Part shown: in pieces, positions 39,901-54,240 of the stretch
How positions within the stretch are numbered: the stretch's first letter is position 1
Layout of the letters: each line of letters begins with the position of its first letter
Assembly (NCBI GenBank): GCA_024305405.1
Contig: JAKNDB010000088.1
Location: forward strand, 2,622,001-2,686,000
DNA: 64,000 bases
Direction: 5' to 3'
Source: Dirofilaria immitis
Lineage: Eukaryota > Nematoda > Chromadorea > Rhabditida > Onchocercidae
Translations under genes and position numbers: made by a program
The notes under the pieces: generated by a model
Database searches by the model: none
What the model was told of the DNA's origin: nothing
What the model saw: the letters and a program-made list of their open reading frames with translations, nothing else

Positions 39901-42900
39901 TGATACGATTTTAAATGGTAATTAATTTTTCACTTCCTCGATATATATATCATCCGAAACACTTGTTGCTAGCCTTAATAACTATCATTTATTTAAGCCT
40001 TTTTTATTTGGCTTTGTTTTTCCCTTTCTGGCTTTTTTTTTGAAATTAATTAATTAATTAGCTCCTTTCAATAGTATTGAAATTTGTTTTACATCATTTT
40101 AAATTTTACGTTCGCTTTTTTTGATTATAAATACGTTTGATTATTAATTTATTTCAAATTTTTATTTTATTTCTTTTTTCATTAAATTACTAAGAGTCTT
40201 TGCTGATTTGTTGTTCATTCGAATTAATTTTTTATTCTCAAAATTTTTACTTCTTTACTAATTGTAATAATTATACTAATTAATTAATATGGATAACTTT
40301 GGGATAGTTGATTTTTTTCTATTAGAAAAGATGTGACAATAATGATATATGTAATAAATGAACCGTAATAAGTGGTCGAATAGTAACTAATATTTTTCAA
40401 TTTTATGCAAAAATTCTTGAGAAAAAGATTACGGCGGAGATATTGTTATGATTATTGTAGATTTTACGAAAGGAATACAGTAAAATGATTGCCGCTATTA
40501 CTGTAAAAAATCGTACGACTATTGTAACAACATTACATATTATTGATGTACCAATGTTATATGACTACTGTAATAACACTGTAAATTGTAATTTTCGACA
40601 ATAAAGCGATTTTATTTTAAATTAAGTACGTAAAATGAATGAAAGAAAGTAATATAGCTAATTTTTAATAAGATAAATAGATAAAAAGATTAGGATGATA
40701 AATGTGTAATGCGATAATCTTAATAGGAATTGAAAAGATATACCAAATTAATTAGCTGCAGAAGATACTGTATCGCAATATACCATCAATAAATGATGTA
40801 AGCTAATTAATGAACTATTTTGCGAATAAAATTCAAATGAGTTTAATGATTTATCGGAATTCGTAATCAGAATATTTGATAGATTATACAAAAATGTCAT
40901 TAACAGATGCAAAATAAAGATATAATCATAATTTAGTCAAAATTAATTTGCGATTAAATTATAATTTGTTTTTTGCGATTATAATTTCATCGCTATTTTC
41001 TACTCTTTCTTATTTCGTAGCATTTATCATTATTAATTCTAAATTTAAAATACATGAATATAACACGCATTTCAAACACGCAAATGCGCATATATATATG
41101 TAAGCATATACATTTAGTATAATTAATTTGGTTAATATAATTATTCATTTAAACTTTTGTAATTTGTATCAAATAAATTTCGATTATAGATGATTTTATT
41201 TTTTTTTAAATTGAAAATTATTAAATATTATAAATTAAAAAAAAAATTAGTACTATTTTAAAAGATCAAAAATTTTTTAATAATAATTATTTGATTATTT
41301 AATTATTGAATTTATTTATTAAATGTTTTTATTTTATGAATAATGAAATGATATAAAAATAATGAAACTGAAATTCATTACGTTTGTACATAAACGATGA
41401 ATACTTTATGAGAAACGTTAATGCATACATATTTAACTAAAGAGATACGTAATTATTACGCATAAGTTTATATTTATTTTTCACGATTTGAATGCTTACA
41501 TTTTACGTAAAATTTTATTTTCTTTCAATAAGATATATAAACGTTCACATTTTGAGGAAAGCCTTTAAGGAGGTACGTATATTTTACGTATATATGCGTA
41601 ATTATTTATTATTACATATACGTTTATATTTCTTTTTTTTTTGCATATATGCTTAGATGTTTACATTTGTTTTATTTGCAATTGTAATAGAGTACAAAGA
41701 TTAGCATATGAAATATTTTCAATAATATTTTGTTTGAAAGATTTTTAATAACATTTTCTATTCAAAAAGTTTTATTTATATCGCTATAATATATGTTATT
41801 GTTTTCCATTTATTTCTAAATCTTTCTCTAAACCACTATTAATTATTCCTTAAATAAAACTTATTATCATTTCGATTATTTGCATTTCAAAATTAATTTC
41901 TTATTTTTCTTCATTATTACTCATTAAAGATAAAAAAATTTTTTCTTTTTTGCAAAAGATTTATTTCATAATTTATTTTCTCAATTTATTGATTAAATAA
42001 ATAAATGATCAAGTTGTATAAAGTTATAGCTTCCATAATAATATCATTTTTTTTGCTGTTATTATTATTAACAAAGTTTTGTTTTATTAAAAACTTTTTT
42101 TTGAAATTAAGGAAGTAAGGAAAAAAGATGAAAAAAGAGAAAGAAAAGAAAAGGACAAAAAGAGAGGAAAAAACGATTGAAAAATAAATAACTATTTGAA
42201 AAATCTTTTTTGGCATAAAATTTAGTATCAATTATTCCCATCTGAATTTTTCACCACAATCATTTCTTTTCATTTGTTCTATTTATCATTTATGATATAT
42301 TAGAAATTTCAAATGTTAAAAGAAAAAAAACAAAACAAAACTTGAAAATGCTAAAATATTGAAAAAGTTTGGTTATATTTAAATATCCAAAAATAAAAAT
42401 TAAAAAAACTTATCGGATGATTGAAAGTTTCTTGTTAATCTGATAAAACAAAAAAATTTTTGTCAAAGACATTAATTCGCATTTTTGTTCGCGTTTTTTC
42501 TCAAAATGTATAAATATACATATAATAATTTATTCAAATATTTCGCCGTTTCTTTTTTTCAGAAAATATTTTTGGCATTTTTCAATTATTTAAGTTTTTC
42601 TTTTTTGAAAAATCTAAAAAGAAAAAGTATGCGCTTATTTATTTATTTTTTTCTATATTTGTATACAAAAAGAAAAATATTTTTGGCAATAATTTTTTTA
42701 ATTAAAAAATATATACATTTGTTTATATGATCAATTATTCAGCTAATAATGAGGAAAATTAGAAACAATAATATTTATTTACATATATAATCCAAATATT
42801 TAGCCAAAAAAAAATTTCTGGCGAAATGACAATAAAATTATTTAAGCCAAAAGAAAGTTTTTGGCTCATATAATAGATAGGTGAAAAGGCAGAAAAATAT

Positions 42901-43687
42901 ATTTATATATAATTTATTTTTGATGTATATGTATAAGCAAAAAATAAAAATTGATTTGAAAAAAGAGATAAAAGTGAAGTGATATGATTATTGAAATTTG
43001 TTTTTAATGTTTGAAATAAAATTGTAAGCTATGGAGAAATGTATTATTTTTAAAGATTATTCATTATTCAATTAGCTTTTTTTTTCCAGAAAATTAGATA
43101 TTTTAAATTTCTCGTCTATCTGTTTAATCCATTATTTATCATTATGATCATTAATGATAATTTCGATTTTTTTCTTCCTTCATTACAATTATTACATAAT
43201 CAGAAATTTCAAAGTAATTCTGATAATAGTCACTTCTCGTATCATTGCTAAACCCATCATAATTTATCGCAATCATATTAGTATCAATTACATTATGAGA
43301 GTGGTAATTATGAATTTTAGCGAAATTTTAACAAATGATTTTCGAATTTCGTAATCCAATGATTAGAAATAGTTCCTAAATAATTGTTCACTGGGTTGAT
43401 GATAAGCTTTAATGAAATAGACATGTAAATATTGCATTATTAATTTGATAATAATTAAGAGATCAGGTGATTTATTATCTTATTAATGAAATTGATTCAA
43501 CATATCTGAAATATTTGGAACATAAATAGAGATTATAAATTTTGATTTCTTCAATTTTATATTTGGTAAATAAGTAATCATTGCACCTTATTGTCATTAA
43601 TAATTACAAATATTTTAATTGAAAAGTGAAAATGATAGAATTAGCGATACATCTATTCAATAATAATTAATTATAAATATTCGAGAT

Positions 43688-43920
43688 ACGATTATCAAAG
43701 TGGAATCCTGAATATTGTAAGTTTTAATTTGCGTTATTGATCTCGAATTGCAGAAATACGGATGTTATAACCTTCAATTTATATTGTAGAATTATAGTTA
43801 TCAATGTAGAATCATGAATATTGCAAATTTTAGTTTGTTTTATTAATATGCTTATAATTAATGGAATTACGATTATCAGATCAGAATCATTTAAGTATTT
43901 TAAGTTTTAATTTATACTTT
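43688..43920. repeat. Degenerate repeat, three copies
   Basis: Three copies of GATTATCA...GAATC..GAATATT..AAGTTTTAATTT-like sequence begin near 43688, 43796 and 43871. Spacing is uneven (about 108 and 75). Confidence 0.55.
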
Positions 43921-45072
43921 TAAAGCATTTTGCTAATATCAGTTCGCTCATTTATTCTAATAATTTAATTGAAAAAAATATTTTTTTACATTAACATATT
44001 TTAACAATAATTTTTATAATTATCATTTTATTAAATTTATCATTCTAATCCATATTACATTCAATACAGAATTCATGAAATAAAATCAACAATTATCAAT
44101 AAATTGCTTTCCATCATTTTGATAAATATTTCTTTTTTTTCTACTTCTACTGATTATTTCAAAATTGCAATTTTTGGCTTATAAAAATTTTGAAAAGTTG
44201 ACAAAATATTCCATCAAATATTTTTTGAGAAATTTTCAAAGTTGAACATTTGCTTATAAACAAATAGAAAAAGTTTATCAAAAAAAAAGGAAAAAATTTA
44301 TGAAAAGAAGAATTTTTATCATTTCATTCGCCATTGAAACAAGGAATTTGATTGGAAAAAAAAGAACTTTTGAAGATATTTGATAAATGAAATGTTCTAT
44401 TAAGTTTCATTGATAAACAAAAGAATTGATGAAATTTTGTCATCCTCTTTTCTTTTAATGAGCAATTTTTCGAATCTTGATTGATAACAATGAGCATTTT
44501 CTTTCATCTCGATTAATGACGTAACAAGAAAAATACGAATAAACTTATTTGACAATTAACGCAAATATGGATGATTATAATGAAATGGTTCTTTCCCTTT
44601 TTTTCTTATTTAAAACCAAACTTATGCCTGAAAATAATATATAAATGATATTATTTAGTTGCTTCTTGTTTGATAGCACAAATTCTTTAAATTTGAGCAG
44701 AAAAATTATTAGATTTTTTGCGAAATATAACTGATAAATTGGTGATAATGCTTTAGGACTTATTGACAATTTATCATTTGCCAAAAAACGCCTGAAATCT
44801 TCGTTATTTATATTTGCTTAATCAAAATTGAACAAATTTTTGTTTTATTTTTTCTATGATATTCATGAATAATTAATTTCATCAATCATTTCCAACCTTT
44901 TCTTTTATGAGAATTTTTTTTAAGAATTTGTCAAATTTAAAAAAAAATTTTCTGTGATATCAAAAAGAAATTTGTTTTTATTGTATTGATGAATATACTA
45001 AATGTCATAATATCTTTAAGCCCAATCATATTGATATTAAAAATTTTGTATTAAAACAAAGAAATTGATTTT

Positions 45073-45585
45073 TTCTTCCTAATTTATAAATTATACTGTC
45101 ATTGTGATTACTGTTTTCTGAAATATGAATTCTTCCTAATTTATAAATTATACTGCCATTGTGATTACTGTTTTCTAAAATATGAATTCTTCCTAATTTA
45201 TAAATTATACTGTCATTGTGATTACTGTTTTCTAAAATATGAATTCTTCCTAATTTATAAATTATACTGCCATTGTGATTACTGTTTTCTAAAATATGAA
45301 TTCTTCCTAATTTATAAATTATACTGTCATTGTGATTACTGTTTTCTAAAATATGAATTCTTCCTAATTTATAAATTATACTGTCATTGTGATTACTGTT
45401 TTCTAAAATATGAATTCTTCCTAATTTATAAATTATACTGCCATTGTGATTACTGTTTTCTAAAATATGAATTCTTCCTAATTTATAAATTATACTGCCA
45501 TTGTGATTACTGTTTTCTAAAATATGAATTCTTCCTAATTTATAAATTATACTGCCATTGTGATTACTGTTTTCTAAAATATGAA
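45073..45585. repeat. Minisatellite, 57 bp x 9
   Basis: Nine head-to-tail copies that are identical except for one T/C site (order T C T C T T C C C) and one G/A site in copy 1. 57 is a multiple of three, and one plus frame is open through the whole array, encoding EFFLIYKLYCHCDYCFLKY per unit. A minus frame is open as well. The plus frame has no ATG at its start. It is bounded by A+T-rich DNA and looks like recent expansion. Confidence 0.97.
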
Positions 45586-48500
45586 AATATGAAGGTGTGT
45601 TATTTTATCTTCTTAATTTGAATAATAAATGCTAAATTCAATTTTATTACTCATAATCTTATACAGTATTATCAATATTATATAGATTTTATACAGTACT
45701 ATCAATATCATAAATCTTATACAGTACTGTTGGTCCTATGAATAATTTCGTAATTTTTTCTATATGCTAATTTTTGCTAAATTTAAATTCAATTCATGAA
45801 TACTAAATTTTATCATTCATAATCTTATTACAGTTCCGTAAAATCAGAATTGTTGAATTATTGTTAGTAATCACTTCGAATTACGAAATCTATCTCGAAT
45901 AGTGCTAATAAAATTTTAAATTGTCAAATAAATTTTTACAAGAAGCGCAAGTTTTTTATCAATGTTTTGCAAAAAGTTTTCAGGAAAAAAGTTTTTGAAG
46001 CAAAGATATGCATATTTATCATCGTAAATTGTAATATGTATATTTCGTATCAATTTATCGATTACTATAAATCTAGCAATCATTTTCTCTGGATCTAACA
46101 TCGAGATTATTCATGGATTTTTAATTCTTTTCTTTTTTTTAATTTTATGGTTTTTATAAAATATATGATCAAAGGGATGATAAATGTAAATTTTATGATT
46201 AACGAATTCACGAACGATTTATGCAATTATTTTCAATGAAAATACATAATGTTTAAATTTTTGGTAATTTTAACCTTTAACCTTTTAATATCATTGGATA
46301 TCAAATATTTCTTGTCAATTTTTTTCAAAGAAAATCAAAATATAAGTAAAAAATAAATTGTTTTTTTGTTGAATATTTTGATTTCATTCATCATTTTTTT
46401 GATGAATCGATTTAAATAAATAAATTAAACATTCATCGACGTATGGATCGAATAAATTTTAAGAAATTGAATGTAAAATTTTTTTATATATTTTTGATTA
46501 ATTTTGTAATATATTTTATAGTAAATTTGATAATTCTATACTATAAATTGTTGATTAATAATTAGTTCATTAATAAATTGTATAAAAGAATAATTCGAAC
46601 AAATATTAACACTTGAACAAATTGTTTTCTTTCTATTTTCTTTTATAGCAATTTAAAGAATCATATCATATTTCAACAGAGAAATTATCATTTTAAAATT
46701 AATGTTTTTCAATTCTTTACTAAAAATATGACAAATATATTTCAAAAAAAATAAAGCAAAAATTAAAAGTTATCTTTCTAAAATGCAAAATGTACGAAAA
46801 AATAAATAACTGCAAAAAAATCTTGCCAAAAATACTTAATTTTTAATATCGCACAATACAGTATATTGGATGGTGCATTGATTACGGCAGTGTATTACAG
46901 TATGTGATATGACAAACAATTTTAATTCGATAGTACGGTACGTTTCTGATAATAATAAAAGTTACTGATAATGAATTATTTGTTTTTGTATTTACTTTTA
47001 ATTGCTTATTTTTATGGATATGCATAAGTATTATTAATAAGAAATTAATAGAAAAGGATTAAAATGTCTTTCTTCCTTTTCAAAAAAATCAGTATTATTT
47101 TAATTATATTTGTTGAGTGATTAGAAAAGCCTCTTTATTTTATTAGAACTTTACAAAATTGATATCATTTTCATAAATTATCAATCAAATAATGATATGA
47201 AAGAAACAATAGTGATTGTTGAATTTTTAGCCAAAAAAATGAAAAAACTGCTAAATTATTGATTGAAGAATGATCGCGAGTGTGAGTTGTCTATCAAGAT
47301 GTGATAATATGATTGATTGTGATGTCGATTTGCAAATTATAGTGATTGATAAGTTCAACCGAGAAGTAATAATAATTTTGAATTATCAGCTCTCAAAATG
47401 ATTCCTGAATTGCCAAGGTGTCAACTGAGAAATAACAGTGATTGCTGGATTATTGAATAAAGGCAAATTATAATTACTAAATTTTCCACTAAGGCAAATC
47501 AATAATGACTGCTAACAGAGGAGTGATAATAATGGCTAAGTTTAACTAGAAAATGATATTGATTTCGGATTACCAACTGAGAAATATGATATAATTGCCT
47601 TTTTCTTACTTATACTTGTAGACATGAAAATATTGCTATTTAAAAGTTTTAAAAATAAACGATAAAATATTACAAAACAAATGATTATTAAATTGAATCA
47701 AACAATTGATACAATACTGCTAACTAATATTTTAATCCAATAATTAATTTTTATTCAATAATTCTCTTGTTTAATTATTAATGCAAATAATTATTTCATT
47801 TCAAATTTATCGTAGAATTTTTTTGCAATAATTTGTATTTAAGTTTAAATATTTTTATTCGCATTTAATTTGGATTTTCTTATTTTTGGGTAAACTTTTT
47901 TGTTTCGAAATTTCAACAGCAATTTGAAATTTTTCTTCTTTTTTATTTGAAAAATAAAAACGATACTCTAAAATGTATAAATCTGTCCAAATATATTATT
48001 CATTCATTTTGATTAAAACTTTTGCAGAAATTCACAAAACGAAAAAAATAACAGCCAATAAAATAAGCCTAAGATTTTTAGATGAAGATCTAAAGCTTTT
48101 AATTAAGGCACTTATTTGTTGAGATACTTTCTAGAAGCATTAAATTAATCAAGAAATGGAGCAAAACTTCTTTCTAATAAATTATCAGACGTTTATTTTT
48201 CATACTATACTAACTTTTATTCACCTTATGTCAACAAAAAGAAATAAAAAATTAATAAAATAATTTAATAAGTCTATTATTAAATTCAAATTAATAAATC
48301 AATTCCTATTATTTTATTATTATTTCAAATACAATCAGCATTAAAAGAGAAAAAAGAAATCTTTCAATTATACTATGAAAATTGAACATAATTGTTTGCA
48401 TAACTTCTGGTAATTATAATCAATAATTATCATTTACATTTTCATTTTAAGTTCTGTTATTCTAAAGTTGTAATATTCGTAAAGAAAATAGGAAGGAACA

Positions 48501-49558
48501 TAAAGTTATTGAAAAAAAAGAAATTAGGGAAATAAATTGCTTTTAAATATTTTAATTATAAATTGTGAAATCATTCAATTTTTGTCAAAATCGCAAAACT
48601 ATCAAAAATGAAGAAAAAATCACGAAATTTTAAGAGGAAAAAAGTTGGAAAAAATAAAATGCTTTCCATATTTTAATTATAAATAAAATCTTTTGTGAAA
48701 ATTAATGGGAAATAAATAAATATTAATTTGGATTATTATTTTGCAAGTAATTAAAATGAATTCATTTTTCATATTTTTCTGCTTTTTTCATTGTAAAAAC
48801 TCTAAATGTTACTTTCAATAATTAATTAAAAATTTTTTTTGCCAAATTTAATGTTGAAAAAAATGTTTGCAACTTTTTGATGATAATTTGAGAAAAATGG
48901 CATGACATTTGAAATTGAAAAGAAAAAACAATCGAAATAAATGTATAATAATTGATTTTGATGAGAAAAAAATTCGTTAAAATTATTTTTTGAATTATTT
49001 CATTTTTGTAACAATTTTTTATTTTATTAATTACTTATTAATTTAATATGCTTAAATCAAGAATTACTGTCAGTATATTTTTAATTCAAATATGTAAAAA
49101 TATATTTTTTAATTATTAAATTATTTAAAATTCGCTTAAAATTAAATATATTACAGTTAGCTTAACTTTTCTTTTCATAGCATTATTATTGATTTCAAAT
49201 ATTTTGGAGTAATTTTCAGTCTCTTCCGTATTTATTTTTCTGTGGTAAAATATAAAAATGATTATTAATGATATTTGAAATTGATAATAGCCTTTTAGTT
49301 AATTAGGTATCAATTAATGGAATTGATTGAAATTAAGTAAATTAAATTTATGATTGGCGGCCAAATATCATTCAACATAATTAACGATTCAGAAATTATC
49401 TTCTACTAATTATTAGTGATTATGCTTATAATAAGTTAATGGCATGAATTTGGAAATCTGGAATGGACTTTATATATATATATATTTTTGGTTATTTCAT
49501 TTAACTTTATCCTCTAATTTCTTAGTAATCAATGATTTTCACCCAAAATTATCTTTTT
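45586..49558. other. Intergenic, nothing well supported
   Basis: A+T-rich. A degenerate array of CAACTGAGAAATAACAGTGATT-like words lies at about 47200-47600. A coding-like scrap (TKKITANKISLRFLDEDLKL) follows TTTTGCAG at about 48025-48120 and ends at TGA. Confidence 0.45.
47200..47600. repeat. Degenerate array with CAACTGAGAAAT words
   Basis: Related words recur near 47340, 47427, 47515, 47550 and 47570, each followed by a TGATTxxxGATTAT-like stretch. The copies are too diverged for a firm unit length. Confidence 0.5.
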
Positions 49559-50152
49559 TTATTATTCAAATTTCAATCATTCATTATCAGTTCATTCTTT
49601 TAGTTTATTAATCAATGATTTCTATTATTCAAATTTCAATCATTCATTATCAGTTCATTCTTTTAGTTTATTAATCAATGATTTCTATTATTCAAATTTC
49701 AATCATTCATTATCAGTTCATTCTTTTAGTTTATTAATCAATGATTTCTATTATTCAAATTTCAATCATTCATTATCAGTTCATTCTTTTAGTTTATTAA
49801 TCAATGATTTCTATTATTCAAATTTCAATCATTCATTATCAGTTCATTCTTTTAGTTTATTAATCAATGATTTCTATTATTCAAATTTCAATCATTCATT
49901 ATCAGTTCATTCTTTTAGTTTATTAATCAATGATTTCTATTATTCAAATTTCAATCATTCATTATCAGTTCATTCTTTTAGTTTATTAATCAATGATTTC
50001 TATTATTCAAATTTCAATCATTCATTATCAGTTCATTCTTTTAGTTTATTAATCAATGATTTCTATTATTCAAATTTCAATCATTCATTATCAGTTCATT
50101 CTTTTAGTTTATTAATCAATGATTTCTATTATTCAAATTTCAATCATTCATT
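49559..50152. repeat. Minisatellite, 63 bp x 9.4
   Basis: Head-to-tail copies with a constant 63-base spacing (for example ATCAATG at 49611, 49674, 49737 and on to 50115), almost identical throughout. One plus frame is open across the array (NDFYYSNFNHSLSVHSFS plus LLI per unit), without an ATG, from about 49536 to a TAA near 50155. No minus frame is open. Confidence 0.97.
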
Positions 50153-52089
50153 ATAAATACGTATTTCCTTCCTTTTATTTGTTTTTCTTTTCTTTATTTT
50201 AATGTATTAAAATAAAAGTTGCATTCTATTAGAAAACATTTGTATATAACAAAAACTTTCCGTTCTTTTCCACTTTTTTAAATCGAATTCAATTAATTAA
50301 AGTGTTCTAATATTTTTCACTTTCTTTCTTTCTCTCATTCTCTTAATCTTTCTATCTTTCGCACTTTTTCTTTTTCACAATATATGCATAGAAGAGATTT
50401 CATTTTCTAATTTTTCCATATTTTATACCAATAAATTAAAGTTTCTTTTTTCGTTTCCTCCAACTTTTTTTTTTTGGAAAAGAAGTTGAAAAAATATTTT
50501 TGAAAAATTATTTTTTTTAAAAATAAAATTTTATTATTATTTTAGCAAATCTTTTTTTTCTAAAAGTTCATCGAAACAAAAAAAAGAATTTACACTTTCA
50601 ATTTAAATTTTTACTTTTTTAAAAAATAGCATTTCTATTTGATAAAATATTTAAAATTATTCATAATATTTGTGTAATTTTAATTAAGTCAATTAAAAAA
50701 ATAAACGTTAATTATATTATCTAATAATTAATTAATTAATTACTTATTTAAATAATTCTTTAACAATTGATTTAACTTTTTTAATTTAATTCGTGTTTAA
50801 TCTAAACAATGTTTAATTGATTTTAATTATCGATATAAAATTTGTGAATTAGCATATTTAAAAATAAAATTATTTGTTTTTTTTAATTAATAGTACATTA
50901 TAATACTTAATTAATTTTAAGTAGTACTTAATTATTTTAATTATTGTAAAATTTTCAAATGATATTTTTTGAAATTACAACTAATTTTTTTTCATTATCT
51001 TTTATTATAGTATAGGTAATTTAATTGAAATTAAATAATACTATTTTGAAATATTATTGAGAAATGATAGAAATTTAATAATAATTTTTCTCTAATAAAT
51101 GAGTTTAAATATTTGATTTTGAATATTTAAAATTATTTTACTTAAAATCAAATGAAAATGCTAAAATTTAAATGAAATAATCGAAACGAAAGATTGGAAT
51201 ATATTTTAATTATATTATTATTTTATGTTTTACCTTTTCAATTATTCCATTTCTTAAAATATCTCATTTCTTTGTTGTTAAAATTTCAATATGATATCAT
51301 AAAATAATCATAGAAGAAATTTGATTTTATATAAGTTTTTGAGAAAAAAAATTATTTAAAATATATTCTGTTACATTTTTTTGTGCCTTTCGTGTAGCAA
51401 TTATTTGAGGATAATTTAGTTTTATTTGATTGAATTTAATTTTATTTCATTCGCTATAATTCATACCAATCTTAATTTAACTTATTTTTCTTTTTTACTT
51501 TTCTATTTTCCATTTCCTTTCCTAATAATCAAACATTTTTTTTTCCTAATAGCATTATTATGAATGTTCTTTGAAAAGATTGAATTTTTAATTATGCTTC
51601 ATTATTAATTTTGAATAATTAAATTATTATTGATATAAACTGATAAACAGACTGATACATAGCACATGCATTTATATTTATTAATTTTTATTATCAGTCT
51701 CAGATAATTTTTCAAAATATTTTGCCATAATTTTGTAAATTTATTGTATAGCATTAAAAAAGGAAGATAATAACAACGATAATAATAATAAGTTAAAATT
51801 TAAATAAATATATTTAACTAAAATTCCAATTTCAATTGAATACGCAACAAATATGAATTAAAAATGAAAATTAATATAATCGAAAAAATTATGCAAAAAA
51901 TAAATATTACGTTCTATTTGAATTATTATTATCATAATGGTTTCTTTTTTTATTTTGCCTTGAATCTGATAAATATTTTTAAATGCATAATATTTCAGTT
52001 TTCGTTTTTTTCTTTTCGCTTCATCTTTTTTTTTTTTTTATCAACATTCTCTTGTAATTATCTCTTTTTTATATTTGACATGGCATAAA
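50153..52089. other. Intergenic, nothing recognised
   Basis: A+T-rich, with CT-rich stretches at 50315-50370. No supported gene. Confidence 0.5.
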
Positions 52090-52540
52090 TGTTAATTTTT
52101 CAATACTCAATGATGCATGTATTGCGACATTCATATGAAACTGTAATATAATAATGTATTTGACAGTTCAATAATGAATACTGTAACATATATATCGTTG
52201 TGAATTGCAGAATCAAATATATTTGATATATGTTTTGCGATATTCACTATAATAATAATACCATAATAGAACTATAATACTGTAATGCAAAAAAATATAT
52301 AGAGAATTCTATGTCGCGCAAAGGTATTTATATTAAATCGTAATACAGAAATATTTTTGTTGTTATATACTTTAACTCTGCAATAATCTATGGCATAAGT
52401 ATTACGATATTCATGTTGAACTATAATAGAGTAGTGTAAAAATATTTTTCTCGTGATACATGTTAACGGCATATTGTTACGGTATTCATGTTAAACCGTA
52501 ATACAGAAATGTGTTAAAAACGGTGAAAGCATATAATGCT
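52090..52540. repeat. Degenerate array with GTATTCATGTTAAACTGTAATA words
   Basis: Diverged copies containing a TTGCGACATTCAT, TTGCGATATTCA, TTACGATATTCATG or TTACGGTATTCATG word followed by AACYRTAATA. Spacing is about 70 to 170 bases. Similar ACTGTAATA/CAGTAATA words occur near 40.5, 46.9 and 56.1 kb, so a dispersed family is possible. Confidence 0.6.
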
Positions 52541-53699
52541 GGTAATAGAATATTATTCAATACAAATATTTCTAATTATATTTATTGAATAATGAATTAT
52601 TTAATATATCATTTATTAAATAAGTTTATCATTCGTTGCAGTATTAATGAGAATTAAAATAACTTTTTTTGTCTGTGAAAAAATTACTTATAAATGATCA
52701 GAAATTGTTATTACCAAGCATAATATTTTGATTAACATGTATAATTGCAATATAAAATATCAGGTTTCAATGCTTTCAGTAGTATTGATTTTTGTCAATA
52801 ATAATCATGATAAATAATAATAACATGGTAATAATAACAACGATAATAATAACGGCACTTTTTTCTTATCCGCATAAAATAGTTATTAATCCAATTGACT
52901 TGATAATTGATAAGAATGAAATTTAACTGAATCAATTATTAATTCAATTGATTTGTTATTAGAAGAAATCGATATCAATGAATCAGTTGATTTGATCCTT
53001 AATTAATCAAATCATTAATTCGATCTGATTTAGTGATTGGATTAATCATTAATTCAACTGAGTTAATAAATTTATGATAATTGATTGTTTTATTGCATGA
53101 TTTCTTTTCTTGATATCGATCATTATACCTAAATTCGATATTTATATAAACCTGAAACAAATGATATAATCCAAGCAGTAATATTTTTAGTATTTTTTTA
53201 AATTAAACTTTTAATAAATCATTTATTCAACAAAATTCATTTTAGTAATAAAATTTCAAAAAATAAAAGATTTTTTTCTTCCAATTTCTAAAGAATTTTT
53301 TCTTTTGCTTCTTTCTTTTCCTATTGGCAATGAAAAAATATTTGTTATAAATTTGTGAAAGTACTATATGAAAGAAAAGGAAAAACTTTAATTTTCTTTA
53401 TAAATAATAAAATTTATTTATCAAATTCAAAGAAAAAATATTGGAAAAAATAAATTTTGTAAAAAAGAGCAAAATTTTAAATCAAAAATATTTGTCTTTT
53501 TCATTTTTAAAATTTCTTCCTTTTTTTTGTAGCATATAATATTAAACGATTTATTTATATTCTCTTTCTTTTATTCATTTTTTTTCTTTCATTCTTTTTA
53601 TATTTCTCTCTCAAAAGTCAGATTTCCTTTCGAAGAAAATTTTTCAATTTTAAAAATTCTAATACAGCATTTTTATTTAACAACGATTAAATTTACCTG
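52541..53699. other. Intergenic, nothing recognised
   Basis: A+T-rich, with repeated AATTCAATTGATTTG-like words at 52880-53060. No supported gene. Confidence 0.45.
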
Positions 53700-54240
53700 T
53701 CATATGTATGTGTATATTTTCATAAATTACATTTATAAATAAATAAATGTGTTTATATATATATATATATACACATCTACGTAAACACCTAATACTCGTC
53801 TATCCACCCACACACTTACACCATATACCACACGCACACCTACGCATTCACCTACATTCATCCACTCATAAATACGCATATGTATATATATAACATTCTA
53901 TTCTTACAATGAATATATTTTATGTGTGTGTGTGTGTGTGTATCTCTGTATATTATAATTATTATAAAGGCATAAATGTTCACATATATATACACACACA
54001 CACACACACCTATGCATATACTAATGCATACACCCACTCACACACCCACGGGCACATCCATGCATATATATATATATATACATAGATAGATAAGTTATCT
54101 TATATGTTCAAATTTATCTATTCATTTTGCTTATAAACATATAAATGTTGATATATACAGATATACACCCACGCATACACTTAACATATCATGCTTACTT
54201 AATAAACACAGATATGTGTATGTATACGGAAGAGTAATTA
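53700..54240. repeat. Compound CA/TG/TA microsatellite region
   Basis: Alternating blocks of TATA, CACA, GTGTGTGT and CCCACG-type words, with TATATATATA at 53755, 53990 and 54065, (GT)n at 53925 and (CA)n at 53992. It looks like a patchwork of dinucleotide repeats. Confidence 0.8.

Larger units (their letters stand above)
35411..45072. other. Long A+T-rich intergenic tract, no gene seen
   Basis: Apart from the repeats listed separately (36765-36961, 43688-43920), I see only low-complexity frames rich in Ile, Phe, Asn, Lys and Leu. Inverted TACAGTAA/TTACTGTAA words occur near 40480-40600. Confidence 0.5.
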
